Part shown: in pieces, positions 1 through 10,385 of the stretch | Position numbering within the stretch: the stretch's first letter is position 1 | Layout of the letters: the number at the start of each line of letters is the position of its first letter | Assembly: GCA_026545765.1 (NCBI GenBank) | Contig: CM048841.1 | Location: forward strand, 92,709,352 to 92,773,351 | Source of the DNA: Plantago major | Lineage: Eukaryota > Streptophyta > Magnoliopsida > Lamiales > Plantaginaceae | Reading direction: 5' to 3' | DNA length: 64,000 bases | Notes under the pieces: generated by a model | The model's database searches: none | What the model was told of the DNA's origin: nothing | What the model saw: the letters and a program-made list of their open reading frames with translations, nothing else | Program-made: the position numbers and the translations under genes

Positions 1-2669
1 CTATCTCTCCAAACCTCCAGTCTAGAATCCCACACGTAATGTTTAGGGAACTCAGCATACAGGTACTGACGTGCTTCTGGATGATGTTCGTTGAACTCCA
101 TCCATTTTAGGAATTTTGTCTCGGAAACTGTATGTTTTTCCAGCAGGTCAGTTATTAGGTCACCATCCTTAAATGTGACTAACTATTCCGCCTCCATATG
201 AAAGGATAAACGCTCGACGGGCAGGTCTCTATAATGAATATCATATCCCATAATACGCCAGACGGCTTCACATGCAGATACATACCGGCAGTCGACATAA
301 TCCTTCACCTCATTATCCACAATTATTTTGGCACCTATCATATCCACCCCTTTGTTGACGTATTTGAAGAGATATTTTATTGAATTGGGCTTATTGCACC
401 ATTCAACATTAATGTGTGCCTGGTACTTCATCAATAGAAAGTGATTATGTGGTACGATGAACCTGTGGAATTATATCAAATGAACTTAGTCGTGTTGATA
501 TAAAAACAAAAATAAAAAAACGGTTAAACAATAACAGTATAATGAGATTGATTATTTAAATTAAATAATTTATGACTAAATGTACCTATTATCAATAAGC
601 TCCCCGTTCTCCTCAATTGTGGCACCTATATCACGCCTCCTGTATACCGGGTAGCCATTGCCGTCAAATATGGTACGCTCATTAAAAGATTTTGGGAATT
701 TCTTAGAGCATTTCTTCCCATCATGCATGCACGGTGAGGTTGGATTCAATGGACCGCACGGACCATGTACCATGTACTCAGATACGGCCTTGTACAACTC
801 CGGGTTAAGTTCCTTGTCAGGTATCTCAGCGGATATGAACTCATCTATAGCATCTGCTGACATATTTTTGTCCCCTCGATCTACCCAGAGAAGAATATGT
901 GCATGTGGGAGACCACGTTTCTGAAACTCAATGGTGTACACAACTACAAAATTCAAAAGATTAAAACAATCAATAATAAATACAAATTAACTAAATAATA
1001 ACATGCTATGAAAACAGAAACCAAAAAATATTTCTATGATGAGTGATTATCTCCTATGACCTTTCCAAACACATTTTCTATTTTCAAATCCTTTATCAGC
1101 TGATCCAACTTCATCTTGAAGATGCGACTCAATACATCAGGTTTATCCTCGGGACGCAGACCCTTAGACTCCACCCAACGTGTGATCTCAGGCCATTTCG
1201 GATTGCATGTGAAAGTGATGAAGAGTTTAGGATAGCCTATACTCTTTCAGATGGCCATTGTGTCTTGGAAGTTCTGAACCATATATCTGGGACCTCCAAC
1301 AAAAGAAGATGGCAATACAAATCGTTTACCAACATTTCCGGTAGGATCATTTGGATCTATATCACCTGTTCTTATGGCATCATCAAGGGACTTATAGTTA
1401 TCGGATCTCAATAATGGTTGGTTCCTCATCATGAATGAAAGCCTCTGAGATTCCATCATCATGTAACCATCTACTATGAACTGCTGGAACAATTTCCTAC
1501 TAAGTAGTATGGTCTGTGCTTCATTGGCACGATCAAAAATCCGAAAAGACAAAAACTCCTTGATAGTAACCTTGTGCCTAACACCTTTTGACTTATCAGT
1601 GTGCATAATCTCCGTATGATATCCATCTTCACCATATGGGAAAAGTAGAGGATATTGCATTGGAAGGTAGCTCGGATGCAATTCAGAAATCCTCTTAAAA
1701 TCTCCTTGTTTAGGCTCCAGAATAATATCACGGGGATCCATGTCATACTCATTGTTACCTTCATAAGTAAATTTATAAAGTTAGTTAATTTATAATATAG
1801 AAATAGCACACACATGTTTATATCACGATCTTATCTATGAAGACTGGCATTAGAGCAAACATACCAACAATTAATGCAGCTACTTCAGAACATGTTGGTA
1901 GATTGTACATCCGTCCATCACGTGATCTCCTTCCAATAAGACATAGTTTCACATTCATGTCAGCACTCTCCTTGAAACGATCGACAGCCATACGAAAATT
2001 TTTGCAATTGGATTTTCCGCATCTATCATGTCTTTTAGATCATCAACAATAGATGGATCTACAGCAGCAGTACTTTTTGATCTGCAAATAAGATTTTTTT
2101 CCTCAACATGAGCTATCAACTTATATGCATATTGTAATAAAAATGTATATATAGAAGTAACTAAATCACTAACATTGCATGAAGTAGAGATATCATACCG
2201 AACAGCATCAATTCTATCTTTAGCTTCATCCTCTCCGCAGTACATATAAAGCTGTGAAAATTTAGGAGTTTTGCCTTCATCTGGCAACAAACTACCAAGC
2301 CTATGATAATTATTTCTGCCAAGCCTGTATGTATAAGGACCACTCCCATTGTTGACTGAATTGTCTTGTATACCACCCATCGAAGTAAATGCACACATCA
2401 TGTTGTCAGCTCTTATGTGCTCAATATAATTTCTACTCTTAATATGCCTATTTTGTAAAAGATCACTTAGGAGACGCGGAGGTTGCCTGAGAGTAGGTAA
2501 CTGTATTTTACCACGGCTACAACACAAACCAAATTCTGGATTGCTCAATGGAGTATTTTTTTATCCTCTCGTCGAACCACATAAGTGCACCACAAAATTT
2601 ACAGGCATATGTAGGATCACCCATATCTTGATATGCTACATGTTGATATTATAAATATGATTAATAAAG

Positions 2670-2721
<52 letters not shown>

Positions 2722-2980
2722 TGTGTGTGTGTGTGTCTGCAAATATACATAACCATGGTAATAGATGATTACCTACTACCGAGATGCCAATATTCCTGCG
2801 AGCAATCATATCCTTCTTGTCTTGTCTTGCTTTCGTTGCTCTCTTTCGTGAATTCTTATTTTTCTCAGCAGTTGAGGGCTCTTCAGGAACATCCCTTCGC
2901 AAATTTTGGGTATATTTATCGAGTAGATGTTCTATATGCTTATCCGCAAGTGGTATTGATTGTTCGACATTTAGAGGCAC
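1..2980 (-). pseudogene. Helitron Rep/helicase-like protein, partial and broken
   Basis: Coding blocks on the minus strand, in order: 2980-2770 (Lys/Arg-rich N-terminus ending in ARQDKKDMIARRNI), 2630-1955 (Cys-rich segment, then GPYTYRLGRNNYHRLGSLLP), 1741-1046 (Helitron_like_N, then Rep motif 1 LFITFTCNPKWPEI), 956-576 (motif 2, the HUH metal site GLPHAHILLW), and 434-1 (motif 3 SIKYLFKYVNKG with the paired tyrosines, then ACEAVWRIMGYDIHYR). Damage seen: an in-frame TGA near 1240 where relatives have a Cys codon, a TAG at 181-183 followed by continuous homologous reading to position 1, and a one-base shift in an A-run near 2560. All three Rep motifs keep their key residues, so decay looks moderate. 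The protein cannot be made as it stands. The helicase part is not in the window. Confidence 0.82.
2673..2736. repeat. Compound (TA)n(TG)n microsatellite
   Basis: About 23 TA units followed directly by about 8 GT units, inside a presumed intron or spacer of the Helitron coding region. A similar compound repeat occurs at 6553-6642. Confidence 0.97.
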
Positions 2981-3436
2981 TGGAATTTCTGAATCATAAA
3001 AAATGCGCTTGTTAGGTATATTTGAAGACCCTTCACCCCATCAATACAAAATATATAGATGTAATCACTTGATCAAATAAAAAAAATAAAAAAACCCAAA
3101 ATCGATATACTTACTATATCCTCTGGAATCTTCATGGTACATGAAATAATCAAACGGATTTGACTTGAGATGCCGTCTCATTGTTTGAGTAAATCTCCGG
3201 TTCATTTTATTGAACCTGGTAACAACCTTGTAATCTTCATTCATATTCCCTAGGTAGAATATATAAATGTGTGAATATAATTAGAACAAATTTCATGTGA
3301 GGGCATAAATTTATTATTAATACATCATATCAACTTACTTGATGACTGCTTCAAATTGGGCGATGAAATATCCATGTAAATTTGCTTTGTAACTTGATGT
3401 AGAACATCCCGACCAATAGTTAGTTGCTTACCGGGT

Positions 3437-3655
3437 CTAACAGATGTAGAGCTCGTGAACGTCGTTGATAACTCCAGGAGTGATGAAACGGTGTCCATGC
3501 ACTATAATGATATTAGTACAATCAAACATACTAAAACTATTCAAAAATTGAATATTGCTGAGAAATAACACATGATCTTTGTGTCCCCTTATACGATCTA
3601 GTAAAAACTCCATATTTGTAAATGACAAATGATCAAAGATGTCCCCCGGAATACA
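3437..3655 (-). other. Unidentified coding-like block between Helitron and F-box copy 1
   Basis: An open stretch of about 70 codons on the minus strand (it includes FTNMEFLLDRIRGHKDH and ends HELYIC then stop). It follows F-box-like copy 1 in the same orientation but does not align with the third exon of copies 2 and 3. I see no clear 3' splice site at its start. It could be a remnant of a captured gene, part of an unusual Helitron N-terminus, or chance. Family not recognised. Confidence 0.25.
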
Positions 3656-3708
3656 AAGATATTATGCAACGTTAATTAAAGTAACTGAAACAAAATAACA
3701 TATCTCAC

Positions 3709-4081
3709 CACTAACATTCGGATATATGCTTCTGGATTTTTGGCATTGAGACAACGGTTCATGAATATAGTCTCATGAGACATTGGTGTTTTATATGCAA
3801 TACGTGGACACGAAGCATAGTTAATTCGTGAATAGAATCCTGGGTATTTGTAGATAGTCGAGAACTTCTTTGCTCTGTATAATACAAAACGTTAAATCAG
3901 TATAAGACAGTAAAATAAGATCTCGGGTTGTATACATATATAGTACTTACATTTGCATGACCACGTCAAAATTCGACATGCTTGATATGGCTACCAAAAA
4001 CATGATATACATTTGCAACTCCTCTGGTAACATGGAGAACATGGAGAACGATGTTACTTTTTCGTGCTTGGGATGTTTCAT
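3709..4081 (-). pseudogene. F-box-like family protein, 5' part only (copy 1)
   Basis: Two exons on the minus strand: 4081-3951 and 3874-3709, separated by a GT-AG intron of 76 bp. Together they give 99 codons in a single frame. Exon 1 starts with ATG and holds an F-box-like segment (MLPEELQMYIMFLVAISS). Exon 2 ends with MNRCLNAKNPEAYIRMLV, matching the NAKNPEA block of copy 3 and DANNPEV of copy 2. This layout (F-box, then ...NPEA..., then a Sel1-like repeat) recalls the plant At2g35280-like F-box family. The third exon with the Cys-rich C-terminus is not found, and downstream sequence leads into the Helitron. It is a truncated copy or a captured gene piece. A plastid fragment lies immediately upstream of the start. 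Confidence 0.6.
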
Positions 4082-4153
4082 GGTGGATGATTATGCGAGA
4101 GACTTATGGAATTTGAGATAGAGGGCAATGGGGACTGTTTATAAGCGTGTCAC

Positions 4154-4448
4154 TTCTTCCAAGTGCAGGATAACCCCAAGGGGTTGTGGGTTTTTTTCTA
4201 CCAATTGGGGCTCTCCCTTCCCCACCTCCGTGGGGATGGTCTACAGGGTTCATAACGACTCCTCTTACTACAGGACGCTTACCTAGCCAACGCTTGGATC
4301 CGGCTCTACCCAAACTTTTCTGGTTCGCCCCAACATTCCCCACTTGTCCATTGTTCTTGAGCGGTTTTGGATATCAAACGGACCTCCCGAAGGTAATTTT
4401 AATGTGGCGATTTCCCTCTTTTGCAATAAGTTTCGACAAAGACCATGG
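4154..4448 (-). pseudogene. rpl2: Nuclear fragment of plastid rpl2 (NUPT)
   Basis: The minus strand encodes the C-terminal part of plastid ribosomal protein L2, with the very conserved runs [44 protein letters not shown] and [10 protein letters not shown]. Upstream (4350-4440) the KLIAKEGKS and LKLPSGEVRLISKN stretches are recognisable only if small length differences are allowed, so the copy is frameshifted. The normal last 20 or so residues (Lys/Arg-rich tail) are replaced by unrelated sequence at about 4154. The other end runs into the assembly gap. It is not a working gene. It is either a nuclear insertion of plastid DNA or contaminating plastid sequence joined at a gap. Confidence 0.88.
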
Positions 4449-4624
4449 NNNNNNNNNNNNNNNNNNNNNNNNNNNNNNNNNNNNNNNNNNNNNNNNNNNN
4501 NNNNNNNNNNNNNNNNNNNNNNNNNNNNNNNNNNNNNNNNNNNNNNNNNNNNNNNNNNNNNNNNNNNNNNNNNNNNNNNNNNNNNNNNNNNNNNNNNNNN
4601 NNNNNNNNNNNNNNNNNNNNNNNN
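4449..4624. other. Assembly gap (176 N)
   Basis: A run of 176 undetermined bases. The plastid rpl2 fragment ends exactly at its left edge, so the join across it deserves care. Confidence 1.
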
Positions 4625-4922
4625 CGAATGAAGAAGTTGTTAATGAATGGAATGTAAAATGATAATTGGGATTCTAATCTACAATATTTAGAAGTAATTG
4701 GATTATATATGTTTGTTTATACTATATAATTGATTAGGCTTATGTGGATAATACTATGAATGCAAAAATCGACCTTATGAAATGATGGGATTTTTTAGTT
4801 GAGAGTTGAGGAGTTACTGGATAGCAAATACATGTGAGAATTTAACAACGATGGATTTGTTGACCTAATAGGTGTGCATATAAACATTCATATATCTGCA
4901 TTAATTAATTTTTATTAAATAT

Positions 4923-5235
4923 TGACACTACAAAACATTTGATCTAATTCGACTCTTAAAAAGAGTCGTATCATGTATATAAGAGTGATATTTAAAAATT
5001 ATGACTCTTAATAAGTGACGCAAATTTTAAATGGGTCGCAAAAAGGAGTGCGTCATATTTTAGTTTAAAGTACAAATTAAGAGTCGTAATTTTATAATTA
5101 CGACTCAAAATTAGAAGTCGTATTTTTTTGCCTTCTTTGAGTTAATTTTAAGGCCTTTTTTAGTTCATTTTTACGACTCTTATAAAGAGTCGACTAATTT
5201 ATAAGTCGTATTAGATCAAATATCTTGCAGTGTGA
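4923..5235. mobile_element. CACTA-type MITE, 307 bp, with 3-bp target duplication
   Basis: The element spans 4926-5232. It begins CACTACAAAACATTTGATCT and its other end, read on the minus strand, is CACTGCAAGATATTTGATCT, a long imperfect terminal inverted repeat with the CACTA start. The flanking trinucleotide TGA occurs at 4923-4925 and 5233-5235, the 3-bp duplication expected of CACTA (En/Spm) elements. The interior is packed with short GACTCTTA / AGTCGTA words in both orientations, like the subterminal repeats bound by the transposase. No coding capacity. Confidence 0.85.
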
Positions 5236-5532
5236 GTTGCCACGAATTTATAATCATCTATATAGATATGTCATTCGTAATCATATATTTTCAATTATGG
5301 CATTCGTAATCATATATTTTCAAGTATGTATTTTTTAGTGATATGAATTTTATATATTGGAGGGAAAGTGGTAGCTAATTTTGTCCAGGAACACAATAGT
5401 ATAATGCAACTACGAAATGACATTATAACATTTATAAAAGAAAGGGAACATTTTATTTAAAACGTAATAAAACATTACAATATAATCTGGAAGAAATCAA
5501 ACTCGAAAAGTACTTATAATAAAATGAACTTC

Positions 5533-6396
5533 TCATGACAGCATTCCATCAGTAGCGGAAAAACGAATATCAGCCTCTATATAAAGGACCTCGATATCAG
5601 CCACACATCTGGGACACTGCGGAGCGGCTGCTATGCGAATTTTGACAGGTCAATTAATTTATCATCGTCAATAACACAGAACTTAGGGATTTTTAAGAAA
5701 TTTGGATTCTTAAATACCAATCTCTTCAGCCTCATACTTAGCTCCCATCTAGATTGATTAAAATCGAAATCGCTTTTTGCTGCTTCCTTTTGCTCTGACA
5801 GACCTAAGATCCCTTCTTCTTCATAATTCGGATTGGCATTGAACAACTTAACGAAATTTAAACAATATTGTGTCTGGTGATGTTTAGACAGCACTGCAAC
5901 TTTCATTAATTGCAATGCATCGTTTGCCTTTTCTTCAACACATAATTTTTCCTGCCATAGAGTAAACAGTCAGGTAATTATAAATAATGATGCATCCATG
6001 AAGATCATATACTCGAAAATAAAATTGAGTGAGAATATAGAATTTACTAACAAAGGATTTACGTATTACAACCTCTGGATTATTTGCATCATATAGGACG
6101 CTAGAACTATTCTGGAATTTTAGTCCATGCATGAATACGTATTGACTTCAGAACATGTTTACTCATCCCAAGCTTATTCATGAGAGGCCAACTAATTCCA
6201 TAAAATGAAAACAACAATGTCATATTTGATAGGTAATTATAAAAATGGGGTTGAAAGTCATAAATGATAAGTACCTCACAACACAATTTGCCTAATCAAC
6301 AACTGAATTAGATGCTACTGAACCAAGTATGTTAACAACGACATCATCGGGGAGTTCAGGAATGAACTGGCGTTTCATCTTACTTGGTTGCTGCAT
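5533..6396 (-). pseudogene. F-box-like / Sel1-like family protein, broken (copy 2)
   Basis: Minus strand. The start ATG at 6396 leads into an F-box-like segment (IPELPDDVVVNILGSVASNS), then a TAG in frame a few codons later. A second block near 6150-6055 carries DANNPEVVIRKSFV but is out of frame with its own beginning. The third block (5953-5533) has the repeat-like segment ALQLMKVAVLSKH and a C-terminus with a CPRCVADIEVLYI motif, which matches CHECVGDLEVAYM in copy 3. That last motif is one base out of frame with the preceding part. So there is one stop and at least two frameshifts: a pseudogene of the same three-exon gene as copy 3. The upstream region (6640-6910) is also homologous to that of copy 3. 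Confidence 0.7.
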
Positions 6397-6552
6397 AATT
6401 GACGGGTTGGCAGGGATAGACTAATTTACTTTCTCTTCGTAATATCAATACGGATTTGATATAAAATGGACTGATAAATAGTGTGAATATGCATGGACTA
6501 AGTTTCAAGTACATGGAGACTTCGCGTTTGCGGGGTCAGGATGAAGACTGGC

Positions 6553-6619
<67 letters not shown>

Positions 6620-6642
6620 GTGTGTGTGTGTGTGTGTGTGTG
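6553..6642. repeat. Compound (TA)n(TG)n microsatellite upstream of F-box copy 2
   Basis: About 32 TA units then about 12 TG units, 150 bp upstream of the copy 2 start. The equivalent place upstream of copy 3 (about 13474-13503) has only a short CA/TA remnant, so the tract expanded after duplication or shrank in copy 3. Confidence 0.97.
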
Positions 6643-6912
6643 AGTTAAACCACGGAATATGTGGACTATGGGTATCTTCCTGTAACAAACATAATTGACT
6701 TGGGTAGATAATGATGGGAATTTGAAGAATATTTAAATTTAAAAACTCATATAAGTAGGGAAACATAAAAACCATTATTTGATCAGCACTGAATTGAGCG
6801 TGCTATGTAATCTTCTTTTTAAATATATGCTGATTAAAAATTCATTTTTTCTTGGCTTGGTTTTGCCACCTAGAATTTTTGCTTATGTGGCACATCTCTT
6901 CTTTCATTTAAA

Positions 6913-6945
6913 CTAGTACTAACCCGTGGCGATGCCACGGTATAG
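6913..6945 (-). mobile_element. Putative Helitron 3' terminus (hairpin + CTAG)
   Basis: On the minus strand a GC-rich hairpin (CCGTGGCATCGCCACGG) is followed seven bases later by CTAG and then a T. This is the layout of a Helitron 3' end inserted at an A/T dinucleotide. The element body would lie to the right (above 6945). I could not find its 5' TC end. The hairpin word is common at the ends of plant non-autonomous Helitrons. Moderate to low certainty because one end only is seen. Confidence 0.4.
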
Positions 6946-7339
6946 TTTACTTTTAGTAAGAAATAAATATGTGACGATTAAATAAATTAATTGAGAAAAT
7001 ACGATAGTCAAAATTCCTTGTATACAACGTTGGTCGTGGTGTCGATCGGTAGTCATTTTTCATCCAATATTATATCATTGAGTGTTTATTTATGTTAACT
7101 ATAGAGAATGTAAAAATAGGGTCCTACCGTACCCGACTTGTTAATTAGTAACAGGTACATATTTTTTCTACAAAAAAATATATCCCTCAAACAGAATCAA
7201 AATAAAATACAAAAGTGGTCACCCCACCACGCACACACACAAATATTATACAAACATAATTTCACATGTTACGGTTGTTTTTTCCAACCCACCGGTTCCC
7301 AGCAACCCCGCGGTGGTATGCGTCACCCCACCAAAGACA

Positions 7340-7937
7340 CAAAAATTACCCGTTATGGATGAAGAAAGTGAAGAGAAGATAGAAAAAAGTTTCCCCGCCT
7401 AGAGAGTAACTGCCCCCCCCCCCCCCCAAATCCCGGCCCGTAAAATCAAGAAAGTACAAAGAAGATCGAAGACATTTTTCCCGCCTAGAGAGTATCAGCT
7501 GATCCCCGGCTCATTATTGAGATCAGGAAAGTAGAGAGAAGATCTAAGAGAGTTTCCCCACCTAGAAAGTATCAGATCCCCAGTCCCGTTATGTATCAAG
7601 AAAGTAGAGAGAAGATCGAAGAGAGTTTCCCGTCCGAGAGAGAGTATCCCCCCTCCGCCGGGAAAAAATGTAATTTTTACTAACTTAATCATAAAATGTT
7701 GCGGTTGAGTCTTGTAACAAAGATATGGAACAGGTTCGAGTATATACCAGACCAGACCTGAACATATTTCGATCGTAGAGAAAAGAAACCTTATACCTCA
7801 TCCTACCAATAGAATCTTATACATAAAGAAAATGAAATTGAAAGTCTTCACATGTAAAATGTTGTTGATAGACATGCAAAGATCAACACACCACCAATTA
7901 GCTCACATGTGTCTCTTCTATCTTCTGGAACTGAAAT
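7340..7937. repeat. Minisatellite (about 65-75 bp unit) plus unique tail, first copy of a direct duplication
   Basis: Four imperfect tandem units share the core AAAGTAGAGAGAAGATC followed by a GTTTCCC...CCTAGAGAGTATC segment. One unit has a run of about 17 C at 7410-7426. The following sequence (TTTTTACTAACTTAATCATA onward to about 7937) is repeated at 8240-8560. No gene seen. Confidence 0.8.
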
Positions 7938-8094
7938 AGGATCAGTTGAAGGGACTATGTCATGCATAGATCCAAAGGTCCTCCTATCTGGATTCATGCG
8001 CAGGTAACACAACCTTGATACGCATTAACTTGGCATCAAAAATAAGTTCACCCTGATTATATATTGTTTTGTAATTTTATAATCTAAAAAACTG

Positions 8095-8560
8095 AAATCA
8101 AGAAAGTAGAGAGGAGATCGAATTGAGTTTCCCCACCTAGAGAGTATTAGATCCCTAGGCCCGTTATGGATCAAGAAAGTAGAGAGAAGATCGAAAGGAG
8201 TTTCTATGCTCCTGCCCCCCCCCCCCCCGCACCGGAGAAAAATGTACTTTTTACTAACTTAATCATAAAATATTGCGCTCGAGTCATATAACAAAGGTGT
8301 GGAACGGGTTCGAGTATATGCTAGACCGGACCTGAACATCATTATTTTGCACGGGCTTGAATTCGGGTTGGATAGAACCAGCCCTTCCGGACAGAGACCG
8401 TAGAGAAGAGAACCCTTATACCTCATCCTACCGATCAAATCTTATACATAAAGAAAAGAAACTTGAAAGTCTTCACGTGTAAAATGTTGTTGATAGACAT
8501 GTAGAGATCAACACACCACCAATTAACTCACGTGTATCTCTTCTATATCCTAGAACTAAA
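8095..8560. repeat. Second copy of the direct duplication
   Basis: Two minisatellite units with the same AAAGTAGAGAG core, another C-run of about 16 at 8215-8228, and then the same tail as 7670-7920, including the word CACACCACCAATTA and a conserved CATGTAAAATG-like stretch. Together with 7440-7937 it forms a degenerate direct duplication of roughly 470-500 bp. Confidence 0.8.
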
Positions 8561-8669
8561 AAAGCATGTCTAGTAACATATATACCACTATAACAATACA
8601 TGCTAAAATGATCTTGGTGTGGATAATACAAATATACCAAAACCAACATCATCATAATAACACCGATAA

Positions 8670-8995
8670 TATATGTGCTAAAACGTTACCCTCACGTTTA
8701 ACTTGGCAAAGCTTAATTCTCCATCAAATACCTGAATTTCTTTGAAAAGTGAAATAAAAGGGGCAAAGCTAAAATTTGTCGATTTAAGAGATCTAATCAC
8801 CAAAGAACAATCCCTATCAATTACTACATGCTGCCACTCAAAATCTCGAACAAATTTTGTTCTTAATTTGGCTGGCCAACCTTCCGCATTTTCAGCAACC
8901 ATAAGACATAAAAAAAAAAAAAATCACCAAGCAATAACATTGCCCTCATGATCCCTAGCAACAACACTAATACGTCTCCCTATTCGGACTCTGCT
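8670..8995 (-). pseudogene. RNase H-like (RVT_3 type) remnant
   Basis: The minus strand reads ISVVARDHEGNVIAW, then a T-rich tract that breaks the frame, then EWQHVVIDRDCSLVIRSL and FAPFISLFKEIQ, and finally, in another frame, QVKREGNVLAHILSV. This order (RDHEGN, DRDC...VI, VKREGN..AH.LS) is that of the RNase H domain found at the 3' end of plant LINEs and in stand-alone host RNase H-like proteins. It is broken by the homopolymer tract and a later frameshift. Part of the same segment recurs at 10890-11035. Likely a LINE or retrogene fossil. Confidence 0.5.
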
Positions 8996-9328
8996 CAACC
9001 GTATCAACATTTCACGTAGGATGGCTAGAATTTGAATGAATCTGGTGGATTTAGCCCATCAACTTTATATATTACAATATATTCAAAGTAATATAATAAT
9101 TCAAAAAGTTTCACTAAATTTGTAATTCAATTTAAAATTTTACTATTTCAATTTGAATCCGGTACGTACATGTGTCATTGTTTCAGTAGAAGGTGCAGGG
9201 TTCGAGTCCCATTGGCGTAAGTTTCTCCCTTTTATTTATTATTTTTCAATATTTTCTCTTTTTTTTTCAATCACAGATTCATTGGTTTATATAAAAACCC
9301 TTAACACACGTAGTGTTTTACGTAAATG

Positions 9329-10385
9329 CTACACTACAAAAAATCAGGTCTGTGGCGACGGATTGGAGCTGTGGCGACGGATTATTGGACGACGGATTGA
9401 CCATTTTTTTTTTTTAAATTGATTATGGGGCGACGGATAGATCTATCCGTCGCCCCATTTTTTTTTTTAAAAATCAGTATAAATTTTTTATATTCAGACT
9501 GGATTAATTCCGGCAGTGGTGGTGCGGTGGTGGCAGTGGTGGTGCGGTGGGTGTGGTGCGGTGGTGGTGGGAGGTGGAAAGGTGGTGGTGGAGGAGATGG
9601 TGGTGGTGGCAGTGGTGGTGCGGTGGGTGTGGTGCGGTGGTGGTGGGAGGTGGAAAGGTGGTGGTGGTGGCAGGGTGGTGGTGGTGGTGGAGGAGATGGT
9701 GGTGGTGGCAGGGTGGTGGTGGTGGAGGAGATGGTGGTGGTGGCAGGGTGGTGGTGCGGTGGTGGTGGGAGTAGAGAGGTGGTGGTGGTGGAGATGGTGG
9801 TGGAGGAGGATGGTGGAGGAAAGGAGGTGGTGGAGGAGATGGTGGTGGTGGAGGATGGTGGTGGTGGCAGGGTGGTGGTGGTGGGAGGAGAGAGGTGGTG
9901 GTGGAGATGGTGGTGGAGGAAAGGAGGTGGTAGAGGAGATGGTGGTGGTGGAGGATGGTGGTGGTGGGAGGAGGATGAGAGGAGAAGTAGTGGAGGAAAG
10001 GAGGTGGTGGAGGAGATATATTATATTTTTTTTAGGCTTTTAGCGACGGATAGATCTAGATCTATCCGTCGCTAACTTTTTTTTTTTTTTTAATTTTCCG
10101 GCTATGTAGCGAGGGATAGATCTATCCATCGCTACATAGCGACGGATAGATTTATCTGTCGCTATTTTTAGCGACGGATAAATCTATCCGTCGCTAAATT
10201 TTTTTTTTTTTGTTAAATTTTGGTCAACGCTCTGTAGCGACGGATAATTTTATCCGTCGCTACAGAGCGACGGATAACCTTTATCCGTTGCCAAACGGGG
10301 CGACGGATTATCCGTCGCTACAGGGGCGACGGATAAAATCCGTCGCCCCTTTCCGTCCCGTTACAACAGAATTCTTGTAGTGCTA
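9329..10385. mobile_element. CACTA-type non-autonomous element, 1051 bp, with 3-bp target duplication
   Basis: The element spans 9332-10382. Its left end starts CACTACAAAAAATCAGG, and its right end read on the minus strand starts CACTACAAGAATTCTGT. CTA is duplicated on both sides (9329-9331 and 10383-10385), as expected for CACTA elements. Both subterminal zones carry many copies of GCGACGGAT and its complement ATCCGTCGC, about 16 in all, many paired as palindromes (for example around 10040-10330). The middle is a long purine-rich GGT tract. It has no transposase; the long open frames across the GGT tract are low-complexity artefacts. Confidence 0.9.
9510..10015 (+). repeat. (GGT/GGA)n low-complexity core of the CACTA element
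   Basis: About 500 bases almost free of C and T runs, made of GGTGGT and GGAGGA words with higher-order repeats such as GTGGAGGAGATGGTGG. One strand is strongly G-rich with many GG doublets. It lies wholly within the CACTA element. Confidence 0.95.

Larger units (their letters stand above)
1..3100 (-). mobile_element. Helitron (Rep half), decayed, left end outside window
   Basis: Helitrons are rolling-circle DNA transposons encoding a fused HUH-nuclease/helicase. Reading the minus strand from about 2980 downwards there is a basic N-terminal stretch, a Cys-rich segment near 2520-2630 (CKFCGALMWFDERI, then PEFGLCCSRGKIQLP), the Helitron-like N domain (1247-1741), and the three Rep motifs between 1240 and 300. 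The helicase half would lie left of position 1, so neither the 5' TC end nor the 3' hairpin/CTRR end of this copy is visible. The right limit is uncertain. Similar-orientation coding-like pieces (around 3120-3250) continue to about 3.25 kb but were not recognised. Coding blocks are separated by AT-rich introns of about 90-140 bp. Confidence 0.85.

Noticed and set aside
9419-10075. Long open frames (up to 218 codons) rich in Gly, Trp, Val or Arg
   Set aside because: They are translations of the GGT/GGA repeat inside the CACTA element; three overlapping frames are open at once.
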